DNA of 64,000 nt from JAXMAZ01 sp046350115. GTDB lineage: Bacteria > Planctomycetota > Planctomycetia > Gemmatales > Gemmataceae. The notes under the pieces were generated by a model. The model searched no databases and was not told the DNA's origin. It saw nothing but the letters and a program-made list of their open reading frames with translations. Where the stretch lies: NCBI GenBank assembly GCA_046350115.1, contig JAXMAZ010000003.1:310001-374000 (forward strand). Reading direction: 5' to 3'. Shown here in pieces: positions 7,491 through 16,393 of the stretch (position 1 is the stretch's first letter; each line of letters starts with the position of its first letter). Position numbers and translations under genes: made by a program.

Positions 7491-8525
7491 TCAGGGGCGT
7501 CCGGGTCGCGTCGTCCGCCGGTCGCGGCAGAATTGTCGGATGGCGTCGGTCAGCCGCCCGGCGGCCGCGGACACCTCCCGGGCCGGGCTGGGGGTGAACA
7601 GGTGGAACGTCGCGGCGGCTTCGGTCGCAGCCAGCGGCACGGTGTCGAGGCCGCCGCCCAGCGGGTCGACCAGCCACTCCGGCCGGGTGTAGTACACCCC
7701 GAGTTGGCCGGTCGCCCGCACCAGCGGCGGTGTGTACAGGCTCGAGTCGACGTAGCTGAACCGGGGGGCGTAGTCGTCGCCGAACCGCTTCCGCATGGCC
7801 GCCGAGACGATCTCCCGCATACGAAAGTCGGGGGCGGTCTCCGGCCGGATCACGAACACCGTCCGGTCCCGGAACCCGTCCGGGAGTGCGGCCGGCCGGT
7901 CCGGGAAGTCGTCGGTGCGGAACACCAGCCCGCACTCCGCCGCGAACAGCTCTTCCAGCACCACCCCGTCCAGCTCGCCAGCCGCCGGGGCGGGCCCGAC
8001 AGCCAAATCGACCGCCCCGGACCGGACCGCCGCGGCCCGCTCCGCCGGGCCGCCCACCCGGTACAGGTCGAGGGTGATGTCGGCCGTCAGCCCCGGGTGC
8101 TCCCGCAGCACCCGGGGGAGCAGGAGCATGAGGGACGCCTCCCCGCCGGCCACCCGCACCCGGCAGGTGTCGGCCAGCGCCTCCAGGGTCGGCTGGAGGG
8201 CCCGGAGGGCGGCGGTGACGGCCCGGTGCAGCTGCCAGGCGGGGTTCCGCCTCGCGTCCCGCCCTTGCCGGGCCTGGCTCGCCAGTTCCGTCCGCCGCGC
8301 GTACCCGCCCGGCCACAGGTTGTTGAGGGCGGTCACGAACTGGCTCTCGCTCACTCGCATGTCGGCCCGACACGCGGTCCAGGAGAGACCGGCGGCCAGT
8401 TTGGGGATGAGTAGCGACAGGACGATCAGGTCGTTCTGCGTGGCGGCGTGGTTCACACCGGCGCCCGGCACCGGGGTGATCCGTGACGGTCGTCCCGGGC
8501 CGCCGCCAGTCCGTCTCTTCGCCAT
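7491..8525 (-). CDS. LysR-like transcriptional regulator (substrate-binding domain)
   Basis: 344 residues. From about residue 100 the sequence follows the LysR effector-binding fold: TCRVRVAGGEASLMLLLPRVL at the start, then AVRSGAVDLAVGPAPAAGEL, which is the canonical 'l..g.lDlai...p' element. The N-terminal 100 residues hold a divergent helix-turn-helix (LSWTACRADMRVSESQFVTALNNL) preceded by a basic leader (KRRTGGGPGRPSRI). It should be a cytoplasmic DNA-binding regulator responding to a small molecule. The divergent HTH is unusual. The neighbouring gene on the left is in the same direction; the right side is a 385-bp non-coding stretch. Confidence 0.65.
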   Translation of the reverse strand: MAKRRTGGGPGRPSRITPVPGAGVNHAATQNDLIVLSLLIPKLAAGLSWTACRADMRVSESQFVTALNNLWPGGYARRTELASQARQGRDARRNPAWQLHRAVTAALRALQPTLEALADTCRVRVAGGEASLMLLLPRVLREHPGLTADITLDLYRVGGPAERAAAVRSGAVDLAVGPAPAAGELDGVVLEELFAAECGLVFRTDDFPDRPAALPDGFRDRTVFVIRPETAPDFRMREIVSAAMRKRFGDDYAPRFSYVDSSLYTPPLVRATGQLGVYYTRPEWLVDPLGGGLDTVPLAATEAAATFHLFTPSPAREVSAAAGRLTDAIRQFCRDRRTTRPGRP

Positions 8526-8910
8526 ACTTGCCCCCGTCTGATGCCGTCGCCCGGGCCGTCAGTCACATCCGAAGCCGTGCGACGCGCGAAGGGTCGTCAC
8601 GTCAGGCGCGGAGTCGTGGAGGATTCCGGCTCGGAGCGGGGCCGAAGCGGTCGGATTTCTGGCTCGGCCGGGATATTGTTCGGCAGAGCCGACGACCGGT
8701 CCAGTCGTCTGCCGGTGCTTCGCGGCAGGACCTCGTCGGGGACGGTCGGCGTCTAGCACGGCTTTTGACCCGTCCAAGTCGGCAGTCCAGGACGCCGAGA
8801 ACTTGCACCGCGGCCCGGGACCGGACGTCGATTCCCCGTGTCGGAAGCCCGTCGCAAAGTCGCAAAGTCTCCGTCGTCGGACCTGAGACCGATGTCCTGA
8901 GGAGAACACC
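8526..8910. other. Intergenic control region between divergent genes
   Basis: 385 bp between the LysR-like gene (leftward) and the ATPase gene (rightward). It contains a small direct repeat, GTCGCAAA GTCGCAAA GTC (about 8853-8871), ahead of the ATPase start. No gene is supported. It is a plausible left boundary zone of the integrative element, but no attachment duplication could be identified by eye. Confidence 0.35.
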
Positions 8911-9885
8911 ATGGATCCGACGACCCGCGAGTGGGGCAGCGACCTGACGCCGGTGGAGTCGTTGGAGCTCAAGCTCCAGCTGCTCCGGGACCGGGTGACC
9001 GCGGTCGTCCGCGGGCTGCAAACCGGGCTGTACGTGTACGGGGCCGGCGGGACCGGCAAGACGCACACCGTCGTCGACCAACTGTGCCGGCTCGGGGCGG
9101 ACTACCGACAGTTCAACGCCCGGATGACCGGGAAAGGGCTGTTCGCCGCGCTCAAGGCCGGCCCGGACGCGGTCCACGTGCTGGAGGACATGGAGCGGCT
9201 GACCGACGACCGGGACGCCCAAGGGGTCCTCCGGGGAGCCCTGTGGCCGACCCCCGGCCGGGACCGGCGGGTGACCTGGTCGACCGCGGGCGGGACGGAC
9301 GAGTTCGTGTTCCGCGGCGGGGTCATCCTCCTGGCCAACCGCCCGCTGGCCAACCTGCCGGAGCTGCGGGCCTTGGCCACCCGGATCGCGGTGTACCGGC
9401 TGGAGGTGACGGGTGAGGAGATGCTCGCCCAGGTCCGCCGCTTGGCCGACGTCGGGTACCGCCGGGACGGCCGGCTGGTGCTGCCGCCGGACGAGTGCGG
9501 AGAGGTGATCGGCCGGCTGATCGCGGAGTGCCGGCGGGCCGGGTGCCCGCTCGACCTGCGGCTGCTGTTCAACGCCTACCACGACTTCCTGCTCTGGGAC
9601 GGGCACCACGCGGCCTGCCACTGGCACGACCTGGTGGCGTCCCGCGTCCGGGAGGCGGCGACGGCGTTCGAGCACCCGCCCGAGCCCCGGACGGCCGAGG
9701 AGAAGAAGGCCTGGGCCCGGCAGGTCGTCCGGGAGGTGATGGCCCTGCACCCCGACGACAAAGGCGAGCAGATGAGGGAGTACTGCCGGCGGACCAAGAA
9801 GTCCAAGGCCGACTTCTATCGCCGCAAGGGGGAGGTGGAGTGCGGGGAGTTCGACGGCGAACCCCCGGCCCCCACCGCCGACTGA
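8911..9885 (+). CDS. AAA+ ATPase, possible helicase/partition-type protein of an integrative element
   Basis: 324 residues. Walker A YGAGGTGKT lies near residues 43-51, Walker B AVHVLEDME near 87-95, and a sensor-1-like GGVILLANRPL near 136-146. The nucleotide-binding core is therefore complete. After about residue 200 comes a helical domain, then a C-terminal tail KADFYRRKGEVECGEFDGE. This tail is almost repeated in a second small frame at 10.7 kb. There is no membrane segment. It starts the rightward run of genes that includes a coupling protein and a ParB-like protein. The exact role (DNA transfer, replication or partition) is inference. Confidence 0.7.
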   Translation: MDPTTREWGSDLTPVESLELKLQLLRDRVTAVVRGLQTGLYVYGAGGTGKTHTVVDQLCRLGADYRQFNARMTGKGLFAALKAGPDAVHVLEDMERLTDDRDAQGVLRGALWPTPGRDRRVTWSTAGGTDEFVFRGGVILLANRPLANLPELRALATRIAVYRLEVTGEEMLAQVRRLADVGYRRDGRLVLPPDECGEVIGRLIAECRRAGCPLDLRLLFNAYHDFLLWDGHHAACHWHDLVASRVREAATAFEHPPEPRTAEEKKAWARQVVREVMALHPDDKGEQMREYCRRTKKSKADFYRRKGEVECGEFDGEPPAPTAD

Positions 9886-10040
9886 CGGCGCGGCTCCTGA
9901 GCCGACACCGTCCGGTTCGAGCAGTCGGTCCCACGGGCCTCACCGATGCCGCGATCACACCGGCGAGCCTGACCCGCCCCGTGTCACAGCGACGAGTTAC
10001 TGAGTGCGATTGCCGGTTTTGAGTCGGCGGAGCCACCCCG

Positions 10041-10616
10041 ATGCGGCAGCCACACGACACCCCCGACCCTTTGCCGCCTGCATCCCCGTGGGACCAGTTG
10101 ACCGGCCCGGACGGGAGGCGGCGAAAGAGGGCGTTCCTCCGCTGGGCCGCGAATCGCCGAATCTCCGCCGCGGACGCGGAGGACGCCATCTCCCGCACCC
10201 TGGCCGCGGCGTGCGTCCGGATCGACCGCGGCGAGGATCCCGGCAGGGTGCTCGCCCCGGGACGGCTGTTCCTCACCGCCATGCGGTACGCCGTCCGCCA
10301 CCGCAAGGGGAGCGCGAAGTTCCGCCCCCTGGGGGTTGAGTCCCCGGCCAACCCGGCGGCCGACCGCCAGCAAGACTTGCGGAGGGCGAAACTCGACGCC
10401 GTCGCGTTCGCCCTCCGGCAGCTGGCCGAACAGGACCGGCTGCTACTGACGCTCAGCTTCTCGGAGGGGATGTCACAGGCCGACATCGGCCTGCTGTACG
10501 GCGTGCCCCAGCCCGTCATCAGCCGCCGCATCCGGGCGGCGCTCGGCCGGGCACGGAACGCGGCGCTGGTAGCGCTCGCCCGCGACGGGTACGAGCCGGA
10601 ACTTTTTTCGCGGTGA
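10041..10616 (+). CDS. Sigma-70 family RNA polymerase sigma factor of the element
   Basis: 191 residues. Region 2-like helices lie at about residues 30-90 (RFLTAMRYAVRH type core in LFLTAMRYAVRHRKG). Region 4 lies at about 135-180, with LLLTLSFSEGMSQADIGLLYG and QPVISRRIRAALGRAR as the helix-turn-helix. It resembles ECF factors but region 2 is divergent. It sits inside the integrative element between the ATPase and ParB-like genes. It may give the element its own transcription programme; this is inference from position. Confidence 0.7.
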   Translation: MRQPHDTPDPLPPASPWDQLTGPDGRRRKRAFLRWAANRRISAADAEDAISRTLAAACVRIDRGEDPGRVLAPGRLFLTAMRYAVRHRKGSAKFRPLGVESPANPAADRQQDLRRAKLDAVAFALRQLAEQDRLLLTLSFSEGMSQADIGLLYGVPQPVISRRIRAALGRARNAALVALARDGYEPELFSR

Positions 10617-10719
10617 GGCGTGCATAGGACCGTGCCCGGCGCGCTCGTTATGGCGAGGTCCGGACTCGCCCGCCTGATACCCGCTGTCCGCAGCCTCCTC
10701 CGTGCCGAGGGACGCATCG

Positions 10720-10904
10720 ATGCCTGACACTCGGCCCGGGCCGAGCTCCGCGAGATCCTCCGTCGGTCCGAGGACCCGAGGGAGCGGGAGCGACTCTACG
10801 CCGAACGGACGGGCGCGTCTCGGGCGGACTTCTTCCGCCGCAAGCGCGAGGTGGAGAGCGGCGAGTTCGACGGCGAGCTCCCTCCCTCGGCCCGATCAGC
10901 TTGA
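10720..10904 (+). pseudogene. Small gene with a frame break; paralogue of the ATPase C-terminal tail
   Basis: Starting at ATG 10720 (GAGGGA ribosome site), the frame is MPDTRP and then loses sense. In the adjacent frame (open from 10728) it continues AELREILRRSEDPRERERLY, then SRADFFRRKREVESGEFDGE, to TGA at 10902. One missing G in the GGG at 10738-10740 would join the two into a protein of about 61 residues. The C-terminal segment is nearly identical in pattern to the tail of the ATPase at 8911-9885 (ADF[FY]RRKxEVExGEFDGE). It is either a partial duplication or an intact small gene with a consensus error. Confidence 0.55.
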
Positions 10905-10969
10905 CCGGCCCAGCCGACAGCCGCCCCGACGGACCCGAGAACCGGGCTGACCGCATACACGAGGCACAC

Positions 10970-11767
10970 ATGCTCCCAGTCGCCAATCCCGCTACCCCAG
11001 CCACCGTCCACGAGTTCGACGCGATCGAGCTGGAGCCCGGACCGGGCAACAGCCTCCCGACCATCGAGGAGGTCACCCGCAGCGGCCTGTACGACAACCT
11101 GGCCAGCGAGCCCCAGCAGCAGCCGGTCATCGCCGGCGACGTGAACCCGGCCACCGGCAGGCGGCCGCTCTACGCCGGGGTCCGCCGGTGGTTCGTGCTC
11201 CGCCTGCTCGGCAAGAAGATCAAGGGGCTAGTGCTCTCCGGTCCGGTCACGCGGGCCGACCTGGTCAAGTACCGGCTGACGGAGAACGTGCTCCGCCGCA
11301 CCATGTCGCCGTTCGAGATCGGGGCCGACGTGGTCGTGTTCATGGCCGAGACCAACTGCAGCCAGGAGGAGGCGGCCGCCAAGTTCGGCATGTCCCCGGC
11401 CAAGCTGTCCAAGCTCCTCCGCATGTACCGCAAGGCGGTGGACGCCGTCCGCGAGGCGGTCGAGTCGCACGTCATCTGCCCGTCGGTCGGCGAGATCATC
11501 GCCACCCTCCCGCCGGAGAAGCAGCCCGAGCTGCTGGAGCGGGCGGTCAAGGGCCAGATCAAGCGGGACACCGTGGAACGGCTCGCCAAATCAATACGTG
11601 GCGAGCGGGTGCGGAAGCCCAAGCAGTGGAAGTGGAACGGCGGCCTGGGCACCGTGATCGTGCCCGGCAACGCCAGCCCACAGCAGATCCGTGAGTGGCT
11701 CGCGGAGAAGCTCAAGCAAGTGGACCACGCGGTGAAGCACAACCTTCCGCTGGACTCGCTCAAGTAG
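10970..11767 (+). CDS. ParB-like protein with helix-turn-helix
   Basis: About 265 residues. The central part reads KYRLTENVLRRTMSPFEIGAD, the ParB/Spo0J 'v.EN..R..l.p.e.a' motif. It is followed by the helix-turn-helix CSQEEAAAKFGMSPAKLSKLL and the dimer-forming helices after it. The classical N-terminal CTPase/nuclease box (GERRxxA) is replaced by a weak GVRRWFVLRLLG. The start at 10970 is chosen as the first ATG; a TTG at 10901 would add 23 residues. In mobile elements ParB homologues act in partition or as regulators. It is followed after 140 bp by the coupling protein gene. Confidence 0.7.
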   Translation: MLPVANPATPATVHEFDAIELEPGPGNSLPTIEEVTRSGLYDNLASEPQQQPVIAGDVNPATGRRPLYAGVRRWFVLRLLGKKIKGLVLSGPVTRADLVKYRLTENVLRRTMSPFEIGADVVVFMAETNCSQEEAAAKFGMSPAKLSKLLRMYRKAVDAVREAVESHVICPSVGEIIATLPPEKQPELLERAVKGQIKRDTVERLAKSIRGERVRKPKQWKWNGGLGTVIVPGNASPQQIREWLAEKLKQVDHAVKHNLPLDSLK

Positions 11768-11906
11768 ACGACTGACTGACCCCGTTCCTTACACCCGCAC
11801 CCCGCCGGGGTGCCCGGGGTAGGACCGCGCCGTTGACCCTACCCGCCGCCGGTCGTCCGGTGGCGTTCACCCGAGGCGGAGGGAGGTTTCCCCATGCGGT
11901 GGCATC

Positions 11907-13922
11907 ATGAGCTGGTGCGTCTCTTTTTTGGCCCGCGCCCTCCTGGGGCTCGCGCTGCTGGCCCCCTGGGGGGTGCTGGTCGTCGCCGGGGTGGCGGCCC
12001 TGGCCTGGTTCCCGTGGGCGATCGTCCTGCTGATCGGGGTGCTCCTCTGGGGGGCGTGGCGGTCCCGGCTGATCCCGCGGGCCAACTTCGACGGGGTGGC
12101 CGGGACGGGGCGGCTGGCCAACCTGTTCGACGTGGCCCGCCGGGGCGGGCTGGGCGGCCGGGGGGTGCCGGTCGGCACCCTGCCGCCGCCGACGTTCCGC
12201 GAGGTCCGGGCGGCCGTCTGGCACCTCTCGCACCGGATGAACCGGGAGGCCTGCCGGGCGTTCTGGGCCTGGCTGCGGCGAAGCCGGGTCGGGGTGCGAA
12301 TCCCGGACGCGGTGAACACGGTGGTGTTCGCTCCGACGGGTGTCGGAAAGACGGCCGGGTATGCGACCCCGCTCCTGCTGCTCGACACGGCCACGTCGGC
12401 GGTGGTGATCGACGTCGACGGGGCGATCTACCGGGCGACGGCGGAGCACCGCAAGCGGCGGGGGCACCGGATCGTCCTCCTGGACCCCCTGGGGATCGTC
12501 ACGGGGGCGCGGGCCGATACGTGCAACCCGCTGGAGCTGGTGGACTGGCAGGACCCCTTCCTGCTGGACCGGGCCCGCATGATCGCGGTGTCGGTCGTGG
12601 TCGTTACCGGGGAGGAGAAGGACCCCCACTGGCCGCAGTCGGCGGTCGTGTGGATCACGGCGGCCATCGCCTTCCTGGCGGGGGCGGCGGCCGACTGCAA
12701 CGACCGCTCGGGCCTGACCCTGACCAACGTCTACGCCCTGATCGCCGACGACGCGGTCATGACGGACGCCATGCGCGTGATGGCCGCCTGCCCGGTGCAC
12801 CGGGGGACGGTGGCCAGCCTCGCCCGCCAGGTGCTATCCAGCACCGGCGAGGAGAAGGCGAGCATCCGGTCGACGGCCCTCACCCACCTGGCCGGGTTCA
12901 ACACGGCCGCCGTCATCGACGCGACGACCGGGCAGTCGTTCGACCCGATCGAGCTGCGGCGGCGGAAGTCGACGGTTTATATCGTCCTGCCACCTTATGC
13001 GATCGACGAGAAGAAGTCGCTCGTCCGGGCGTGGCTCACCTGCATGATGCGGCGGTGCGTGGACGCCGGCCCGACGCACGCCGGGGCCGTCACGTTCGTC
13101 CTCGACGAGGCGGCCAGCCTCAAGCGGGTCGAGGAGGTCGAGAAGGGGGTCACCGAGTACCGGAAGTACGGCCTGCGGTTCCTGTTCTTCTTCCAGGCCG
13201 CGGACCAGCTCCGGGAGAGCTTCTCCGAGGCCGGCCGCAACAAGCTGCTGGCCAACGCCACCCAGGTGTACCAGGGGGTGCAGGACTACCAGACGGCCGA
13301 GCTGGTGAGCAAGATGCTCGGCCCGACCACCCTCACCCTGATCAAGCCGAGCACCAGCGGCGGCTGGTCGTCGAGCCACCAGGCCGGCGGCCCCGCCAGC
13401 GGGTCGTCCTCGGAGAGCTTCAGCGTCAACGTCGAGCACGTCCAGCGGGACGTGCTGCAGCCGGCTGAGGTGCTGCGGCTGCCGTCCCGGGTGGCGCTGG
13501 TGTTCACCCCCGACTGCCCGCCGGCCCTGACCTACCCGGTGCGGCACTACGAGCGCGGGTTCTGGCGGGCCTACGCCGCCGGCCCGGGGGCGTTCGGCCT
13601 GCTGGTGCGGTCGGCCGTCGCTTTCGCCGCGACCGTCGGACTGGTCGGGGCGACGGTGGCGATGGTCGTCCCGGCCGCCGCCTACGAACTGAACCGGCAG
13701 CAGCATCTGCCCGGCGGCGCCCTGCACCCCACGCTTCAGGCGGCGGGCTTGGGCCGCGAGCAGCAGGCCGGCGAAATCGTCCGGGATGGCTTAGGCCAGG
13801 TGGTGTTCTGGCAGGGGCGGCCGGTGGTCTGCCCGCGGGGGCACCACGTCGAGATCAACCCGGCGGACCTGTCCGCCTGGGTCGTCCGCAACGGGGAGCG
13901 GCAATTTCCCCCGAGGAGATGA
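11907..13922 (+). CDS. Type IV secretion coupling protein, VirD4/TraG-like ATPase
   Basis: 671 residues. Two N-terminal membrane helices (about 8-30 and 32-50) precede a cytoplasmic motor with Walker A FAPTGVGKT near 141-149 and Walker B VTFVLDEAASL near 395-405. The following KYGLRFLFFFQ segment is typical of the TraG/VirD4 'G.....q' box. The family forms hexamers at the inner membrane that feed DNA into a conjugation channel. Unusually, another long hydrophobic segment lies near 565-592, followed by an 80-residue tail. Neither is a standard VirD4 feature. No relaxase or channel genes are visible nearby. The next gene starts 3 nt after the stop. Confidence 0.85.
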   Translation: MSWCVSFLARALLGLALLAPWGVLVVAGVAALAWFPWAIVLLIGVLLWGAWRSRLIPRANFDGVAGTGRLANLFDVARRGGLGGRGVPVGTLPPPTFREVRAAVWHLSHRMNREACRAFWAWLRRSRVGVRIPDAVNTVVFAPTGVGKTAGYATPLLLLDTATSAVVIDVDGAIYRATAEHRKRRGHRIVLLDPLGIVTGARADTCNPLELVDWQDPFLLDRARMIAVSVVVVTGEEKDPHWPQSAVVWITAAIAFLAGAAADCNDRSGLTLTNVYALIADDAVMTDAMRVMAACPVHRGTVASLARQVLSSTGEEKASIRSTALTHLAGFNTAAVIDATTGQSFDPIELRRRKSTVYIVLPPYAIDEKKSLVRAWLTCMMRRCVDAGPTHAGAVTFVLDEAASLKRVEEVEKGVTEYRKYGLRFLFFFQAADQLRESFSEAGRNKLLANATQVYQGVQDYQTAELVSKMLGPTTLTLIKPSTSGGWSSSHQAGGPASGSSSESFSVNVEHVQRDVLQPAEVLRLPSRVALVFTPDCPPALTYPVRHYERGFWRAYAAGPGAFGLLVRSAVAFAATVGLVGATVAMVVPAAAYELNRQQHLPGGALHPTLQAAGLGREQQAGEIVRDGLGQVVFWQGRPVVCPRGHHVEINPADLSAWVVRNGERQFPPRR

Positions 13923-13925
13923 GCG

Positions 13926-14321
13926 ATGGATCCACAACGAGACGGTCCGCAGCGGCAGCCCCGACTGTTCGGTGATGGCGCCCAGGAGAAGCCGGGAGTC
14001 CTTGAGCGGCTCGCCGCCTACCGGGCGGAGAACGTCGCCAACCGGCCGAAGTTCATCCCGGAGATGGCGGCCGAGTTCCGGGAGGCCCGGGAGGAGGTGT
14101 TCGCCAATCTGATCGTCGCCTTCCCGGGGAGCACGCAGCTCGCGCGGGAGCCCGGCGGGATCGGGACGCCGACGCCCCAGATGGTGACCGAGGCGCTCAC
14201 GGGCCGCGACATCAACCCGCGGACGGACACGGTCGAGAATGCCGACGTGGTCGAGCTGACCCCCGCCCCGGCGGCGGAGCAGGGGCAGCAACAACAACAG
14301 TCCCGCGGCCGGTCTCGCTGA
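13926..14321 (+). CDS. Hypothetical protein of the integrative element
   Basis: 131 residues, starting 3 nt after the coupling protein stop with overlapping ribosome site GAGGAG. It is probably translated from the same transcript. The sequence is soluble and helical in the middle (FIPEMAAEFREAREEVFANL), with a Gln-rich, disordered C-terminus (AAEQGQQQQQSRGRSR). No family is recognised. The tight spacing suggests a partner of the coupling protein, such as an accessory or adaptor, but nothing in the sequence proves it. Confidence 0.6.
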   Translation: MDPQRDGPQRQPRLFGDGAQEKPGVLERLAAYRAENVANRPKFIPEMAAEFREAREEVFANLIVAFPGSTQLAREPGGIGTPTPQMVTEALTGRDINPRTDTVENADVVELTPAPAAEQGQQQQQSRGRSR

Positions 14322-14382
14322 CCGGCCTCCCGACGCGGACGGCTTAACCGGGCACGGACGCCCTTACCCGAGGAGTCGGATC

Positions 14383-15480
14383 ATGAGCACGTTGAAAGAC
14401 ATCGGTGGCGGCCTCGCGGGGATGTTCATCCCCGCCTTCATCATCTTCGTTCTGGGGGCCAAGAACGGCTGGTGGGAGAAGCTCCCCAAGCGACTCTCCC
14501 AGCCGGTCGCAACGGCCAAGGTGCCCGAGCCCCCGGGGGCCGTGCCCCTGCGGACCGCGCAGAAGGCGGCCGACGCCGCCGGACAGAAGCACCTGGCCGG
14601 CGTCCGCAAGTACTTCGCCGAGCGGGCGGACTGCGCCCCGCGGTTCGCCGCGCGGGCGACGGGGTGGGACAGCACCTGGGAGTACGTGAAGTCCGGGTTC
14701 ACCATCGTGGGCAACGACTGGTACGGGCACGACAAGTTCATCCGCCGGGAGTTCGAGGCCGCGATCTTCACCGCGGCCGACGTCCAAAAGGTCCTCGACC
14801 AGGCCGTGGCCGAGTTCCGCCGGGACCTGGAGCGGGTGGACGGGCAGTTCGTCGTCGACCTCCGGCACGACGTCCCCGACTCGGCCCTGCTGTCCAAGGA
14901 GCTGATCGCCAAGCTGCAGGCCGGGGACACGTTCCGCCAGGCCTACGGGCAACTGCTGGAGGAGGTCGGGGCGGCGGTCGAGCGGGACGTCGGCGGGTCG
15001 GTGGCGCGAGAGCTGTCGGGCTTCTACTTGGGCAACCTGGCGGCCGGCGGGGTGCTGCGGGTCGGGGCCGCCGCCGGGCTGGCCGTCGGCGGGTGGGTGC
15101 CCGCCCTGGTGGTGAACGTCGGGCTCGGGGTGGTTATCGACCAGATCATCCAGTGGGCGTTGAAGCAGGTCGGGTTCGACCCCGCCGCGGACGTGGAGGC
15201 CGCGGTGCGGCGGGTGGTCGCCGACGTCCGGGACCGGCTGGTGGACGGGGAGCCGGCGGCCGTCGCCCGGTACGACGCCCTGCGGGCGCAGCAGGCCCAG
15301 GCGGGCGACCCGGCCGGGCGGAAGAAGTTGGCCGACGAGGCCGACGCCCTGGCCCTGTCCGGGAAGCTCGGCCTCGCCCGGCAGTTCGCCTTGATGCAGG
15401 CCGCCCGCTCGGCGGTCCGGGCCGAGATCGCCAAGCTGGCGATGGCCGCGCGGCCGGCGGCCACGGGTCAGACCAAGTAA
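14383..15480 (+). CDS. Hypothetical membrane-associated protein
   Basis: 365 residues. An N-terminal membrane segment (about 9-28, GGGLAGMFIPAFIIFVLGAK) is followed by a helical, mostly soluble domain containing a possible alpha-helical bundle. A hydrophobic glycine-rich stretch lies near 215-255 (GVLRVGAAAGLAVGGWVPAL, then VVNVGLGVVIDQ), followed by a charged C-terminal helix rich in Ala. Such a profile could be a membrane-inserting or channel-like protein of the transfer apparatus. No homologous family is recognised. It lies 61 bp after the previous gene, on the same strand. Confidence 0.6.
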   Translation: MSTLKDIGGGLAGMFIPAFIIFVLGAKNGWWEKLPKRLSQPVATAKVPEPPGAVPLRTAQKAADAAGQKHLAGVRKYFAERADCAPRFAARATGWDSTWEYVKSGFTIVGNDWYGHDKFIRREFEAAIFTAADVQKVLDQAVAEFRRDLERVDGQFVVDLRHDVPDSALLSKELIAKLQAGDTFRQAYGQLLEEVGAAVERDVGGSVARELSGFYLGNLAAGGVLRVGAAAGLAVGGWVPALVVNVGLGVVIDQIIQWALKQVGFDPAADVEAAVRRVVADVRDRLVDGEPAAVARYDALRAQQAQAGDPAGRKKLADEADALALSGKLGLARQFALMQAARSAVRAEIAKLAMAARPAATGQTK

Positions 15481-15541
15481 CTGCGGGCGGGGGGCCGGCT
15501 CGTCCGGGCCCCCCCGCCCCATTCACCGGGGAGAGTCGGTC

Positions 15542-16393
15542 ATGCGAAAGCGATGGTTGGGGGTAATCCTGGCGGTCGTGCTGACGCCGGCGGTCGCCGG
15601 GGCGGGGCCGCTCAGCAAGCTCGCCCGCGAGCTGGCCGAGGGGGCGATCCAGAAGTTCGGCGGCAAGGCAGCGGCGGAGGGGGCGGAGGCGCTCGGCCGC
15701 AAGATCGAGGGCCTCCTGGTCCGGTACGGGGACGACGCCGCCAGGGCCATCCGGCGGTCGGGCCCCCGCGCCCTCGCGGCGGCGGAGGAGGCCGGGGCCG
15801 AAGCCGGTCCGGCCCTCCGCGCCATCGCCCGGCACGGGGACGAGGGGGCGGCGTTCGTCGCCGCCCGCCCGGCGGCCCTCAAGCTGACCGCCCGGCACGG
15901 GGACACGTGCGCGGACGTGCTGGTCAAGCACCGGGGGGCGGTCGAGGGCGTGATCGAGGCGGGCGGGGAGGGGGCGGTGAAGGCGCTGGCGGCGGTCGGC
16001 CCGCAGAACGGGCGGCGGCTGGCCATGCTCCACGCCGGCGGGGAGCTGACGGCCATCGGCCGCACCCCGGAGGTGCTCGGGGTGATCGCCCGGTACGGCG
16101 ACCCGGCGGCGGAGTTCGTCTGGCGGCACAAGGGGGCGCTGGCGACGGCCGCCGTGCTGGCCACCTTCCTCGCCAACCCGGAGCCGTACCTGACCGGGGC
16201 CAAGGAGCTGGCCGGGGAGGTGGTCCGGCCGCTGGCCGCCGTGCCCGCGACCGTGGCGGGCGGGGTGGCCCGGGGGACGAACTGGACGGCGGTGCTGGTG
16301 TCGGGGGTCGTGGCGGCGGGGGCCCTCGCCGGGCTGTCCGCCTGGCGGTGGCCCGCCCGGCGGACCGGCCCGCCGCCGGAGGGCAAGCCGTGA
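15542..16393 (+). CDS. Exported repeat protein with C-terminal membrane anchor
   Basis: 283 residues. A signal peptide (about 1-20, ending AVAGAG) is followed by an alpha-helical region in which the tetrad R-[HY]-G-D recurs at about residues 61, 97, 116 and 186: RYGDDAARAI, RHGDEGAAFV, RHGDTCADVL and RYGDPAAEFV. A near-C-terminal hydrophobic helix (about 248-268) precedes a short basic tail. The repeat spacing suggests helical-hairpin units. It probably faces the periplasm, anchored at its C-terminus. The family is not recognised. Its stop overlaps the next gene's GTG start. Confidence 0.6.
   Translation: MRKRWLGVILAVVLTPAVAGAGPLSKLARELAEGAIQKFGGKAAAEGAEALGRKIEGLLVRYGDDAARAIRRSGPRALAAAEEAGAEAGPALRAIARHGDEGAAFVAARPAALKLTARHGDTCADVLVKHRGAVEGVIEAGGEGAVKALAAVGPQNGRRLAMLHAGGELTAIGRTPEVLGVIARYGDPAAEFVWRHKGALATAAVLATFLANPEPYLTGAKELAGEVVRPLAAVPATVAGGVARGTNWTAVLVSGVVAAGALAGLSAWRWPARRTGPPPEGKP

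Noticed and set aside
8853..8871. GTCGCAAA repeats as replication iterons or attachment core
   Set aside because: Only two copies, no partner copy near the integrase end, and no initiator gene.
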